This document shows positions 43,313 to 52,211 of a stretch of 64,000 bases of DNA, one piece after another. Made by a program: the position numbers and the translations under genes. Location of the stretch: NCBI RefSeq assembly GCF_000697965.2, contig NZ_CP015881.1, positions 1 to 64,000 of the forward strand. The letters are read 5' to 3'. How positions within the stretch are numbered: position 1 is the stretch's first letter; each line of letters opens with the position of its first letter. The notes beneath the pieces are model-generated. The model was given only the letters and a program-made list of their open reading frames with translations, was not told the DNA's origin and did no database searches. This DNA comes from Ensifer adhaerens (lineage in GTDB: Bacteria > Pseudomonadota > Alphaproteobacteria > Rhizobiales > Rhizobiaceae).

Positions 43313-45619
43313 ATGCGTTCGCCGAAATGCCGCAAGGGACATCTGAAATTCGATACGGGACGTCGCCGTGAAAGACGGCGCCTGCTGACGACGACGGCGA
43401 TCGCCGCGTTTTCCTCCCTCGCGCTGATGCCCGTTTCCACGGCCTCCGCCCAGCAGACCACGTCGCGCGTCAGCAACGCCCGCAGCTTCGACATCCCGTC
43501 GCAGCCGCTTTCCACCGCGCTCAACGCCTTCGGGCGGCAGTCCGGCCTGCAGGTGACCCTGGCGGCTTCCACCTCGCAGGGGCTTCGCTCGGCGACGGTC
43601 AGCGGAACGATGACGGCGGACCAGGCGCTTGCCCGGCTTTTGTCGGGCACCGGCATTTCCTACAGGATATCGGGCGGCACCGCGCTGGTCGGCTCGGCCG
43701 TGTCGGCGGGTAGCAGCGCTGCTGTCGCTGCGGACGGAGCAACGGTGCTCGATCCGATTTCGGCCTTCGGTGCCGGGCCGCTCGGCGCCGGCGAGATCGT
43801 CATCTCGTCGGAAGACCTGAAGCGCAAGAACCCCGCCAACATTGCCGACGTGTTTTCCGGCGAGCCCGGCATTTCGGTCGGCAGCTCGTTGCCGATGTCG
43901 CAGAAGGTCTACGTCCACGGCATCGAGGAAACCAGCCTCGCCGTGACGATGGACGGCGGCCGACAGAACAACAAGGTCTTCCACCACAACGGCACCAACC
44001 TCATTGACCCCGGCCTGCTGAAGGCCGTCAACGTCGATGCCGGCGTTGCGCCGGCCGATGCCGGTCCCGGGGCGCTTGCCGGCGCGATTGCTTACGAGAC
44101 GATCGACGCGCGCGATCTGCTCGATGGCGACGGCTTCGGCGGCTTTGTCACGTCGAGCTACAATTTCAACAGCGACACGGTGACGACCGGGATCTCCGCA
44201 TACGGCATGCGCGACGGGCTCGAGTTTCTCGGCTACTTCAATTTCGGCAACGGCAACGATTTCACCGCCGGCAACGGGCAGGACGTGGAAGGCACCTCGA
44301 CAGACGTGTTGAGCGGGCTTGGCAAGCTTGCCTACGAGTTCGACAGCGGCGACCGTTTCGAGATCAGCCACGACCGCATTCGCGACGACGCGCCGCGTCC
44401 GTTTCGCGCTAATATCGGCTTTATCGACGGACGCCCACCATGGGAGCCGCGCGTGCGCGACTACATGCTCGACCGGCAGAACACGGTGTTTACCTATACC
44501 GACAGCACGCCGGAGGGCTGGTGGGATCCAACGCTGATGCTCGCCTACTCCAGGACGGAGGTCGAAATTCCGATCATCCTGCCGCCGCGCCTCAACATTC
44601 CGCCCTATCCCGCCACCGGCACCACGAGCAGCTTCAACGGCAAGTTCGAGAACAAGTTCTCGTTCGACATGGGTAGCGTCATTGCCGGCGTTGACTTTTA
44701 TGACGACAAGGCTGACCTCGACGACATGTTCGATGCCAGCACCGAGAAGGCGCGCAATGTCGGCATCTATGCCCAGGCCCGGCTCGAGCCCTGGGAGAGA
44801 ACGCGGCTCTCCTTCGGTGCGCGCGGCGACACGCAGCAGTTTACCGGGACGACGGGAGAAGAGTGGAACAATTCGGGCCTCAGCGGCAACGTCTCGGGCG
44901 AGTACGACCTCATCGAGGACCTGCTGACCGCCAAGGCGGGCTATTCGCACGTCTGGGCAGGCATTCCGCTCGCCGAAAACTTCATCATGAATCCCAACTG
45001 GAACTATGGCAGCGGTCCGAAGCCGGTGACGGCGGACAACTATATCCTGGGCCTGGAGGCGAACTACAACGACTTCACCGTCGAGGGCAGCGTCTTCCAG
45101 ACCGATATCGATGACGCGCGCACGCCGCGTTATGCGGTCACGCGCGGGATCGAAGCGCATGACGTCCGCTCGCGCGGCTTCGAGATCGGCGCCGGCTACA
45201 GCTGGGGCGATGGCTTTTTCAAGGTGAAATACGCCAATATCGACGTCGAGATCGACGGCAAGCCTGCCGATTCTGATCTCGGCACCTATCTGGCCGCGCC
45301 GGCCGGCCAGATCATCACGCTGCAAGCGGTCCACACGCTGACGGACTGGGGCGTCACTTTCGGGGCCGACGCGGAAATTGCGCTCGACTACGACGACGTT
45401 GCCGACGGCAGCAAGCCCTTCGAGGGCTACCAGGTCTTCAACGCCTTTGTCGAATACGTGCCGCCGGAGCGACCGAACCTGTTGCTGCGCGCCGAACTGA
45501 AGAACATTTTCGACGAAACCTATTCGGACCGGGCGACCTACGGTCAGGAGTTCGGAACGGTGACGCCGCTCTACGAGCCGGGCCGTTCCTTCATCCTGAC
45601 CGCCAAGGCGACTTTCTAG
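43313..45619 (+). CDS. TonB-dependent siderophore receptor with STN signalling domain
   Basis: A 768-aa outer-membrane receptor: long basic signal peptide (core LLTTTAIAAFSSLALMPVS, cleavage after ASA), periplasmic STN domain (about 58-128), plug domain (about 160-270) and a 22-strand barrel ending in TAKATF. The STN domain marks it as a transducer that signals ligand binding to FecR. Lying directly before the siderophore genes, it is the best candidate for ferric-petrobactin-type uptake, though the plug has some similarity to haem-type receptors. The ATG at 43313 keeps the promoter at 43231 outside the gene. Confidence 0.92.
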   Translation: MRSPKCRKGHLKFDTGRRRERRRLLTTTAIAAFSSLALMPVSTASAQQTTSRVSNARSFDIPSQPLSTALNAFGRQSGLQVTLAASTSQGLRSATVSGTMTADQALARLLSGTGISYRISGGTALVGSAVSAGSSAAVAADGATVLDPISAFGAGPLGAGEIVISSEDLKRKNPANIADVFSGEPGISVGSSLPMSQKVYVHGIEETSLAVTMDGGRQNNKVFHHNGTNLIDPGLLKAVNVDAGVAPADAGPGALAGAIAYETIDARDLLDGDGFGGFVTSSYNFNSDTVTTGISAYGMRDGLEFLGYFNFGNGNDFTAGNGQDVEGTSTDVLSGLGKLAYEFDSGDRFEISHDRIRDDAPRPFRANIGFIDGRPPWEPRVRDYMLDRQNTVFTYTDSTPEGWWDPTLMLAYSRTEVEIPIILPPRLNIPPYPATGTTSSFNGKFENKFSFDMGSVIAGVDFYDDKADLDDMFDASTEKARNVGIYAQARLEPWERTRLSFGARGDTQQFTGTTGEEWNNSGLSGNVSGEYDLIEDLLTAKAGYSHVWAGIPLAENFIMNPNWNYGSGPKPVTADNYILGLEANYNDFTVEGSVFQTDIDDARTPRYAVTRGIEAHDVRSRGFEIGAGYSWGDGFFKVKYANIDVEIDGKPADSDLGTYLAAPAGQIITLQAVHTLTDWGVTFGADAEIALDYDDVADGSKPFEGYQVFNAFVEYVPPERPNLLLRAELKNIFDETYSDRATYGQEFGTVTPLYEPGRSFILTAKATF

Positions 45620-45729
45620 GGCGTCCGCGACCGCAACGGCCGCCGCCTCCAGGTGGCCGTTGCCTCAACAAGCGGAGGCGGCCACCCAAGCGCCGCCCAC
45701 GCAAGCGAAAGCCGAAACAGGAGTTCCAG

Positions 45730-46020
45730 ATGCAAGAAGCCACCACCCATTTTGCGACGGAAGACGGCCAGAAATACCTGACGCAGCTCTGCAAGCATTT
45801 CGCCCACAAGGTCGACGTCGAACAGGAGGGCCCGCGCGCCGAGCTCAGGTTTTCCTGCGGCACCGGCTACCTCCATGCCACATCAGAAGGCTTGAGCATC
45901 CGCGCCCGCTCACCCGATGACGCCAACCTTGCGGACACGAAATCGGTGATCGAAAGCCATCTTCTGCGCTTCGCGTTCCGGGAAGAGCCCGATCCGCTTG
46001 CCTGGCAGCCCGCCGGCTAA
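45730..46020 (+). CDS. DUF2218 protein
   Basis: A 96-aa protein of the DUF2218 family (TEDGQKYLTQLCKHFAHKVD; LRFSCGTGYLHATSEGLSIR). DUF2218 genes are often found beside siderophore uptake genes; the function is unknown. It lies 110 bp after the receptor, with a GC hairpin in the gap, and 102 bp before asbA. Confidence 0.9.
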   Translation: MQEATTHFATEDGQKYLTQLCKHFAHKVDVEQEGPRAELRFSCGTGYLHATSEGLSIRARSPDDANLADTKSVIESHLLRFAFREEPDPLAWQPAG

Positions 46021-46122
46021 GCGAACCGCTCGCAAGCTAGTTCCGACAAGAAAATTCAATGTGTTGGTCGAAAGCGCCCAACGCAATTGCGCGGCTATGC
46101 GTGTCGCGTGCCGAGGATCAGG

Positions 46123-47907
46123 ATGCAATCGTCTAGGCAAATAGCAGAAATCGCCACCTTTCAAAGCTTCGCAAACTGCTACCTGCGCGAAGTCAATCCG
46201 GGCATCCGGGCCATGCATCGCGCCGCAGGCGGCGCCGTCGATTGCGTGGAATGGTCTCTTCCCAGGCAGCAGATGATCCTGCGCGCCGAGGTGACGTCGC
46301 CGTCGCTCTGCGGCCCACACCATTTCGGCAGGGTCTGGGGCAGGGGCGTGTCCGACGCCACCTGGCGCCAGATTGAACTGATATCGGCCCTCCATATCCT
46401 GGTGCACGAATGCTACCGCCAGGTCGACGAGGCCAAGGCCGACGTTTTGCGCGGCTTCGAGCTCGAACTCTTGATGCGCGTGCTCGAAAGCTACCAGCAG
46501 ACGGCGCTCTACATCGACAGGGCCGCGCCGGAGCCGGCGGACGGCGACCATTTCATCGAAGCGGAGCAGTCACTCGTCTTTGGCCATTGGCAGCACCCGA
46601 CGCCGAAGAGCCGCCAGGGCATGACCTATTGGCAGCAGGAAAGCTACGCGCCGGAACTGGGCGGCCAGTTCAAACTGAACTACTTCGCGGCAAAACGCGG
46701 CGATATCAGGCACGATTGCGCGCGCGCGGTTGCAGCGCCCGAGATCGTGCGGTCCCTCGTCGGGCCGGATGCCAACGGGATCGCGCTCGGCGACGACGAT
46801 TATCTGTTGCCAATGCATCCGCTTCAGGCTGAAGCCCTGCTGCTTGATCCCGATATCCGCGGCATGCTGGGGGAGGGGCGGCTGCGGCATCTCGGCCCCG
46901 CCGGCCCGGCCTTTACCGCGACCTCGTCGGTGCGCACGGTTTACGGCGCCGATGCCGGCTGGATGCTTAAATTTTCCCTGCCCGTGCGCATCACCAACTC
47001 CGTGCGTCTCAATCGTCGTCAGGAGCTCGAAGCGGGTGTCGCAATGGCGAAGCTGATTGACCGGATCGGTTTTGCCGAACGCTCGCGAAACTTCCGCATC
47101 ATTCAAGACCCCGCCTATATCACGCTCGAGCTGCCGGGACGCAGCGAGAGCGGCTTTGAAGTCATCCTGCGGGAGAACCCATTTGCGGACGGCGGCGGGC
47201 GGGGCGTCGTCACCGTCGCGGCCCTGACGGCCGATCCGCTACCGGGGCTGGTTTCGCGCCTCGAACGGCTGGTTCGGACGGTCGCCGCCCGCACGGGCGA
47301 GAGCCTGCTCGATGCGACGCACCTCTGGTTTCGCCGGTATCTCGATTGCGCCGTCGAGCCGCTGATCCGCCTCTATGACGACTACGGTATAGCGCTCGAA
47401 GCCCACCAGCAAAACAGCCTGCTGGACGTCGGCACCGGCTATCCGTCCGTCAGCTACTATCGGGACAATCAGGGCTTCTATCTCTCGGAGCGGTACCGCA
47501 GCCTGATTGCCGGCCATGTGCCCGAGACGCAAACGATCGCGTCCCTCTATTTTGCCGAGAGCGAAATTCGGGATCGCTTCGCCTATTACCTGATCGTCAA
47601 TCAGGTCTTCTCGGTGATCAGCCGCATGGGCCATGACGGGCTCTGCGATGAGAGCCTGCTCCTGCGCGAACTGCGCGCGCATCTCGAGCGCTATGCCACC
47701 CGAATGAGTGGCGCCGGGCGTGACTTTGCCCGTCACGTGCTCGACATGCCGACGATCGTCTCCAAGGCCAACCTGACGACGCGTCTCTACGACGTCGACG
47801 AACTGCAATCCAGCAACGCGCCGTCCCTTTATCGCCCCGTGCCGAACCCGCTGAGGGCGCCGGCTGTTCTGACTGCGCCGAGGACCGACCATGCCATTGC
47901 CTCTTGA
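46123..47907 (+). CDS. asbA: NIS siderophore synthetase AsbA-like (IucA/IucC family)
   Basis: A 594-aa NRPS-independent siderophore synthetase (B. anthracis AsbA is about 600 aa). Family motifs: HPLQAEALLLD, FTATSSVRTVYG (ATP loop), KFSLPVRITNSVRL and EAHQQNSLLD (active-site His/Gln region), plus the C-terminal FhuF-like segment. In petrobactin synthesis AsbA joins citrate to spermidine. Assignment to asbA rather than another NIS enzyme rests on gene order with asbB, asbC, asbDE and asbF. Start ATG at 46123 behind GAGGATCAGG. It overlaps asbB by 17 bp. Confidence 0.88.
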   Translation: MQSSRQIAEIATFQSFANCYLREVNPGIRAMHRAAGGAVDCVEWSLPRQQMILRAEVTSPSLCGPHHFGRVWGRGVSDATWRQIELISALHILVHECYRQVDEAKADVLRGFELELLMRVLESYQQTALYIDRAAPEPADGDHFIEAEQSLVFGHWQHPTPKSRQGMTYWQQESYAPELGGQFKLNYFAAKRGDIRHDCARAVAAPEIVRSLVGPDANGIALGDDDYLLPMHPLQAEALLLDPDIRGMLGEGRLRHLGPAGPAFTATSSVRTVYGADAGWMLKFSLPVRITNSVRLNRRQELEAGVAMAKLIDRIGFAERSRNFRIIQDPAYITLELPGRSESGFEVILRENPFADGGGRGVVTVAALTADPLPGLVSRLERLVRTVAARTGESLLDATHLWFRRYLDCAVEPLIRLYDDYGIALEAHQQNSLLDVGTGYPSVSYYRDNQGFYLSERYRSLIAGHVPETQTIASLYFAESEIRDRFAYYLIVNQVFSVISRMGHDGLCDESLLLRELRAHLERYATRMSGAGRDFARHVLDMPTIVSKANLTTRLYDVDELQSSNAPSLYRPVPNPLRAPAVLTAPRTDHAIAS

Positions 47908-49627
47908 TCTCAAGGGCCGCCCGGACGAGCGGGTGCTTCGCCAGCTCGTTGCCGCGCTGCTGTTCGAAGGTATCGTTGAGGCCAGCGAGCACACGGATGG
48001 GGATGTCACCACCTTCCACTGGTCGATCGGCGGCCGGCAGTTCCGCTGCCACGGCGCCATCGGCCCCTTTGGCCGGCTCCGTCTGGCTGCCGGATCGGTA
48101 GAGATGCGCGATGATGCGGACGGCTGGGTCGTGCCGCCGCTGGCGCAGCTGGTATCCGTCCTGCCGGGCAGCGGACCGACGCGCGGAAAGCTGCTCAACG
48201 AACTCACGCAGACGATCGCCTTCAGCGCCTGGAACGAGCGTCAGGTACCGGCGCGGCTGCGCCGCGCTTTGTCATTTGCGGAGTTGGAGGGAGCGCTTGA
48301 GGAGGGCCATCCCTATCATCCCTGCTACAAGGCGCGTACCGGCTTTTCCGTCGCCGACCATGCAGCCTATGGGCCCGAAATGGGAGGAGCGTTCCAGCTC
48401 GTCTGGCTTCTGGTGGCGCGCAAGCATCTTCGCTGCGCGATCCCCGGTGACGAGGATGCTTTCTGGGAAGCGGAACTGGGGGAGGAAACCTGGTCCGAAC
48501 TCCGGGCGAAGCGGCAGGAGCGCGGTCTTTCGCCTGATGCGTTCGGTCTCGTACCGCTGCATCCCTGGCAATGGCGCGAACTCCGTGAGAGACAGCTTTC
48601 TGGCTGGATCGCCGCGGGCGAAGCCCTTTGCCTCGGCCCGGCGGGGGACGGATACACGGCGACGCAGTCGGTCCGATCCCTGTTGAACCGGGACCGACCG
48701 TTGGCCGCGAGCGTCAAGCTGCCGCTCAACATCGTCAACACCTCGTCGCGCCGTACCCTTGAGCCGCATTCGGTCTGCACGGCGCCGGTGATCTCGCGCT
48801 GGATCGCCGAGATGGTTGCCGGAGATCCGGCCTTTCGCGACCGCTATCCGCTCACCGTCCTGCAGGAATATGCCGGCATCATAGCCGACAGCGACGGCCC
48901 TTTGGCCGGACAGGTCGCAGCCATCTGGCGCGAGAACGCGGAAGCGACGCTTGGCTCCGGCGAGGCCGTCATTCCCTTCAACGCGCTGATGATGGTCGAA
49001 GCGGACGGGCGTGCCTTCGCCGACGACTGGATCCAGCGCTTCGGCTTGATGCCCTGGATCAACCGCCTGATTGAAGTCGCGGTCCTGCCTGTCTGGCACC
49101 TGCTGGTGCACCATGGGCTTGCGGTAGAAGCGCACGGGCAGAACATGCTGCTCGTCCATCGCGATGGCTGGCCGGCCCGGCTGATCCTGCGCGATTTTCA
49201 CGAGAGCATCGAGTTTTCGCCGGGCTTTCTGCGCGCGCCGGAAAAGGCGCCGGATTTCCTGTCGCTCGAGCCGATCTACCGGGAGGCGGAGCCCGACCAG
49301 TTCTATTGGACGGACAACCTGGATTCGCTGCGCGAATTGGTGATGGACACGCTGTTCGTCTACAATTTGAGTGAGATCTCCCACCTTCTCGACCACTGCT
49401 ACAACCTGCCGGAAACGCTCTTCTGGCAGCGCGTTCAAACCGTGCTTGCCGCCTACGAGGCGGAGCACGGCGCGACGGAGCGGCTGGCGCAGCTCGGCTG
49501 CGACCAGCCCCGCATCCTGACCGAATCCCTGATGACGAGGAAGCTGCTCGCGCTCAAGCCGGAATACCACCACGAGGTGGCAAACGCCTTGGCCGCAAGG
49601 ATGCTTCAACGAAGGAGAAAGCCATGA
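47891..49627 (+). CDS. asbB: NIS siderophore synthetase AsbB-like (IucA/IucC family)
   Basis: A 578-aa second NIS synthetase with the motifs HPYHPCYKARTGFS, PLHPWQW, DGYTATQSVRSLLN, VKLPLNIVNTSSRRTL and VEAHGQNMLLV. In the petrobactin pathway AsbB adds the second spermidine or dihydroxybenzoyl-spermidine arm to citrate. Overlaps asbA at its start and asbC by 4 bp at its end, so translation is coupled. It is clearly diverged from the first synthetase and so is not a recent duplicate. Confidence 0.88.
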   Translation: MPLPLDLKGRPDERVLRQLVAALLFEGIVEASEHTDGDVTTFHWSIGGRQFRCHGAIGPFGRLRLAAGSVEMRDDADGWVVPPLAQLVSVLPGSGPTRGKLLNELTQTIAFSAWNERQVPARLRRALSFAELEGALEEGHPYHPCYKARTGFSVADHAAYGPEMGGAFQLVWLLVARKHLRCAIPGDEDAFWEAELGEETWSELRAKRQERGLSPDAFGLVPLHPWQWRELRERQLSGWIAAGEALCLGPAGDGYTATQSVRSLLNRDRPLAASVKLPLNIVNTSSRRTLEPHSVCTAPVISRWIAEMVAGDPAFRDRYPLTVLQEYAGIIADSDGPLAGQVAAIWRENAEATLGSGEAVIPFNALMMVEADGRAFADDWIQRFGLMPWINRLIEVAVLPVWHLLVHHGLAVEAHGQNMLLVHRDGWPARLILRDFHESIEFSPGFLRAPEKAPDFLSLEPIYREAEPDQFYWTDNLDSLRELVMDTLFVYNLSEISHLLDHCYNLPETLFWQRVQTVLAAYEAEHGATERLAQLGCDQPRILTESLMTRKLLALKPEYHHEVANALAARMLQRRRKP

Positions 49628-50904
49628 TCCGTATTGACGACAGGCTCTATGACGAGGCCTATTTCAGCGCCAGATCGGCCGAACTCGCAGCCGAGATCGG
49701 CCTTGGCGCACAGGACACCGGCCGCTACGCCGTCTGCTTCTCGGAGACGGTCGATTGGCTGGCTCTGTTCTTTGCCATCCGCAAGGCGGGCGCGAGCGTG
49801 CTGCCGATCCATCCGGGCACACCCTATCCGGCCGCGCGCAAGCTCGCGATCGGCGCCGGCTGCGACCGGCTGTTCTACAACAGCCTGACGGCCGAAGTTC
49901 TCGAACCATCCGACCTGCTTTCGGCTGAGGGCACGCTGTTGCAGATGAGCTCCGGAACGACGGGCGCGCCGAAATGCGTGGCGCGCAACTGGACGGAAAT
50001 CGATGCCGAGATCGAAAGCTATGTCGCCACCTTCCGCGAACCGGAGGACATGACGCCGGTCGTCGCCTGCCCGACCACCCATTCCTACGGGCTGATCTGC
50101 GGCATCCTGGTGGCGCTGAAGCGTGGGCAGACGCCGGTCATCGTCAACACCGCGAACCCGAAATATCTCCTGAAGGTGCTGCGCGAGATCGAACGGCCGC
50201 TGCTCTATTCCTCGCCGGCGATCCTGCACACGCTGGCGCGGCTGACGCCCGCGGGCGAACAGATCCACGCAACGATGACGTCGGGCACGCTGCTTCCCGA
50301 TCCGTGGTTTGCCGACATTCGCGCCAAGAGCCGGTTCATGTTCCAGCAATATGGCTGCTCGGAATCCGGCTGCATCGCCATCAATCCGGATGTGACTTCC
50401 GCCGGTGACATGGGCTTCGTCCTGCCGCATCTGATCGCCGCCACCGGCAACACCGCCGAGGACGCGGGTGAGATCGTCGTTAGCAACGGCGACGGCGCGC
50501 CGATCCACACGCGTGACCTCGGCTACCGGCGCGCCGACGGCATGCTGGTCTTCGTTTCCCGCCTGGACGACATGATCAACGTCTCCGGCCTCAACGTCTA
50601 TCCGAAAGACGTGGAGGATGCCGTCATGGCGATGCCGGCGGTCACCGACGCCGTGGCCTTCCGCAAGGCCGATCGTTTTGCCGGCGAGCGCGTGGCGCTG
50701 CTCTTTAGCGCCGAGGCGCCGGTGGCGCCGCAGGCCGTGCGCGAATGGTGCAGCCGACACCTCGCATCTCACCAGTTGCCGATGGAAATCCTGCAGATCG
50801 ATGCAGTTCCGCGCCAGGCGAACGGCAAAATCAGCCGCCGCGATGTCGCGGCCCGTCATCTGGCAGGCGAATTCAACAAACCGATTGCGGGAGCCGCATC
50901 ATGA
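49624..50904 (+). CDS. asbC: AMP-dependent aryl-acid ligase AsbC-like
   Basis: A 426-aa adenylating enzyme (AsbC of B. anthracis is about 410 aa). Phosphate-binding loop LLQMSSGTTGAPK (about 105-117), GCSESG, SRLDDMINVSGLNVYP and the catalytic Lys402 in QANGKISRR. In petrobactin synthesis it activates 3,4-dihydroxybenzoate and loads it onto the AsbD carrier. Four-base overlaps on both sides. Confidence 0.88.
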   Translation: MIRIDDRLYDEAYFSARSAELAAEIGLGAQDTGRYAVCFSETVDWLALFFAIRKAGASVLPIHPGTPYPAARKLAIGAGCDRLFYNSLTAEVLEPSDLLSAEGTLLQMSSGTTGAPKCVARNWTEIDAEIESYVATFREPEDMTPVVACPTTHSYGLICGILVALKRGQTPVIVNTANPKYLLKVLREIERPLLYSSPAILHTLARLTPAGEQIHATMTSGTLLPDPWFADIRAKSRFMFQQYGCSESGCIAINPDVTSAGDMGFVLPHLIAATGNTAEDAGEIVVSNGDGAPIHTRDLGYRRADGMLVFVSRLDDMINVSGLNVYPKDVEDAVMAMPAVTDAVAFRKADRFAGERVALLFSAEAPVAPQAVREWCSRHLASHQLPMEILQIDAVPRQANGKISRRDVAARHLAGEFNKPIAGAAS

Positions 50905-52211
50905 CCGAAAGCGAAGTTCTGGCGGCGATCGAGGCCGTCCTGACCGACAAAATGGCGCATGGACATATGGACGGCTTCGGCCTCGATGCCCGTCTCAACG
51001 AAGATCTCTATCTCGACTCCGTGCTGATCCTCGAAATCTTCCTCAATCTCGAGCTCGAATACGGGTTGTCGGTGCCGGAAGAGGCGATCGCAAAACGGGA
51101 GATCGAAACGGTCGCCGATCTCGTCGCGCTCTATGTGCCGAAGCCGACCGCCGCCATCGTGCCCGCCTTTCCGCTCACCGGCGGGACGACCGACGAGGGG
51201 GTGCACGGCGAGGCCTATTACGACATCAAGGTCCATTGCTTCGTCAGTTGCGTCTCGGACGGCCTGAAGCGAAACGGGCTCGATCAGCGGCCGTTCTATT
51301 TCGGTGTCTGGGACGCGAAGTTCGCGGTCAGCGAGCGTTTCGAGCTTCTCTATCATGCGCCCGATATCACCCAGGAATTCTTCCGTGGCTGGTTCGAGCG
51401 GCTTTACGGCGTTTCCGTCGTCGAGTGGTACGATCCGCAGCGCACCAAGCTCGACAACCTCGCAGTGCTGCTCGGGCTGATGAAACAGCGCGGCGAAACC
51501 GGCTCGGTCATGGTCATGCTCGACATGTTCCACCTGCCGGAGCGGGAGAACAAGTTCAACCAGAACCCCTTCCCGCACTATCTGATGCTGCAGGAAACGC
51601 CCGATCCCGACAAATGGTTCGTGCACGACCCCGACTATCGCTGGGAGGGCGAGATTGCCCGCGAGAAGGTCGTTCACGCCATCATGCAGCCTACTGTCGG
51701 CGGCGGTTATGTCTTCGACAATGCCGAGGCGCGCGCGCCGTTTGCCGAAGATCTGAGGGCCTATTTCGAGGCCTGCTTCGTCCGGGACCGCAATCCGCTG
51801 GTCGATGCCGTCAGAGCGATAGTCGCCGCGCATCTCGACGGGACGAACGGTGTCGCACTCACTGATCTCGGCGCCGCGGTGCGGGAACTGCCTGTTATCA
51901 CCGTCCGAAAATACGCCTATGAGCACGGCTTTGCCTTCTACTGGCGGGCGCTGAAGTTGCCGGCCGCCGAGTTCGAGGGCTGGTGCGGGGAGATCGAGGC
52001 GCTGGTTCAGTCGCTGAAGACGCTGCACTACGCCTGCATGAAGCTCGCCCAGACAGGCGATCGCTCGCTGTTGGGCGCCGTCATCGAGCGTCTCGACGAA
52101 GCCGACCGGCTGGAGACGAAGCTGAAGGTCAAGCTCGCAGAGGTCTTCGATCTCTGGTGCGATCTTGCCATCCCCCAGGAAATCCGTCCCTTGAAGAGAA
52201 TTGCGCGATGA
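50901..52211 (+). CDS. Fused aryl-carrier protein and AsbE-like condensing protein (AsbD-AsbE)
   Basis: A 436-aa protein. Residues about 1-80 are a carrier domain with the phosphopantetheine Ser40 in NEDLYLDSVLILE, equivalent to AsbD (about 90 aa). After a short linker (80-105), residues about 105-436 resemble AsbE (about 330 aa), which transfers the carrier-bound 3,4-dihydroxybenzoyl group to spermidine. In B. anthracis these are two proteins; here one open frame covers both with no stop or second start needed. Overlaps asbC and asbF by 4 bp each. Confidence 0.82.
   Translation: MTESEVLAAIEAVLTDKMAHGHMDGFGLDARLNEDLYLDSVLILEIFLNLELEYGLSVPEEAIAKREIETVADLVALYVPKPTAAIVPAFPLTGGTTDEGVHGEAYYDIKVHCFVSCVSDGLKRNGLDQRPFYFGVWDAKFAVSERFELLYHAPDITQEFFRGWFERLYGVSVVEWYDPQRTKLDNLAVLLGLMKQRGETGSVMVMLDMFHLPERENKFNQNPFPHYLMLQETPDPDKWFVHDPDYRWEGEIAREKVVHAIMQPTVGGGYVFDNAEARAPFAEDLRAYFEACFVRDRNPLVDAVRAIVAAHLDGTNGVALTDLGAAVRELPVITVRKYAYEHGFAFYWRALKLPAAEFEGWCGEIEALVQSLKTLHYACMKLAQTGDRSLLGAVIERLDEADRLETKLKVKLAEVFDLWCDLAIPQEIRPLKRIAR

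Noticed and set aside
42401..45334. A 977-codon open frame on the minus strand across fecR and the TonB receptor gene
   Set aside because: It is the antisense shadow of two genes with clear domains; its protein is rich in Arg, Asp and Val with no family features.
46046..46080. Possible third FecI-type promoter before asbA
   Set aside because: It shares GGTCG and a short A run with the two real copies but lacks the -10 part TCTTT and most of the A tract, so similarity is at chance level.
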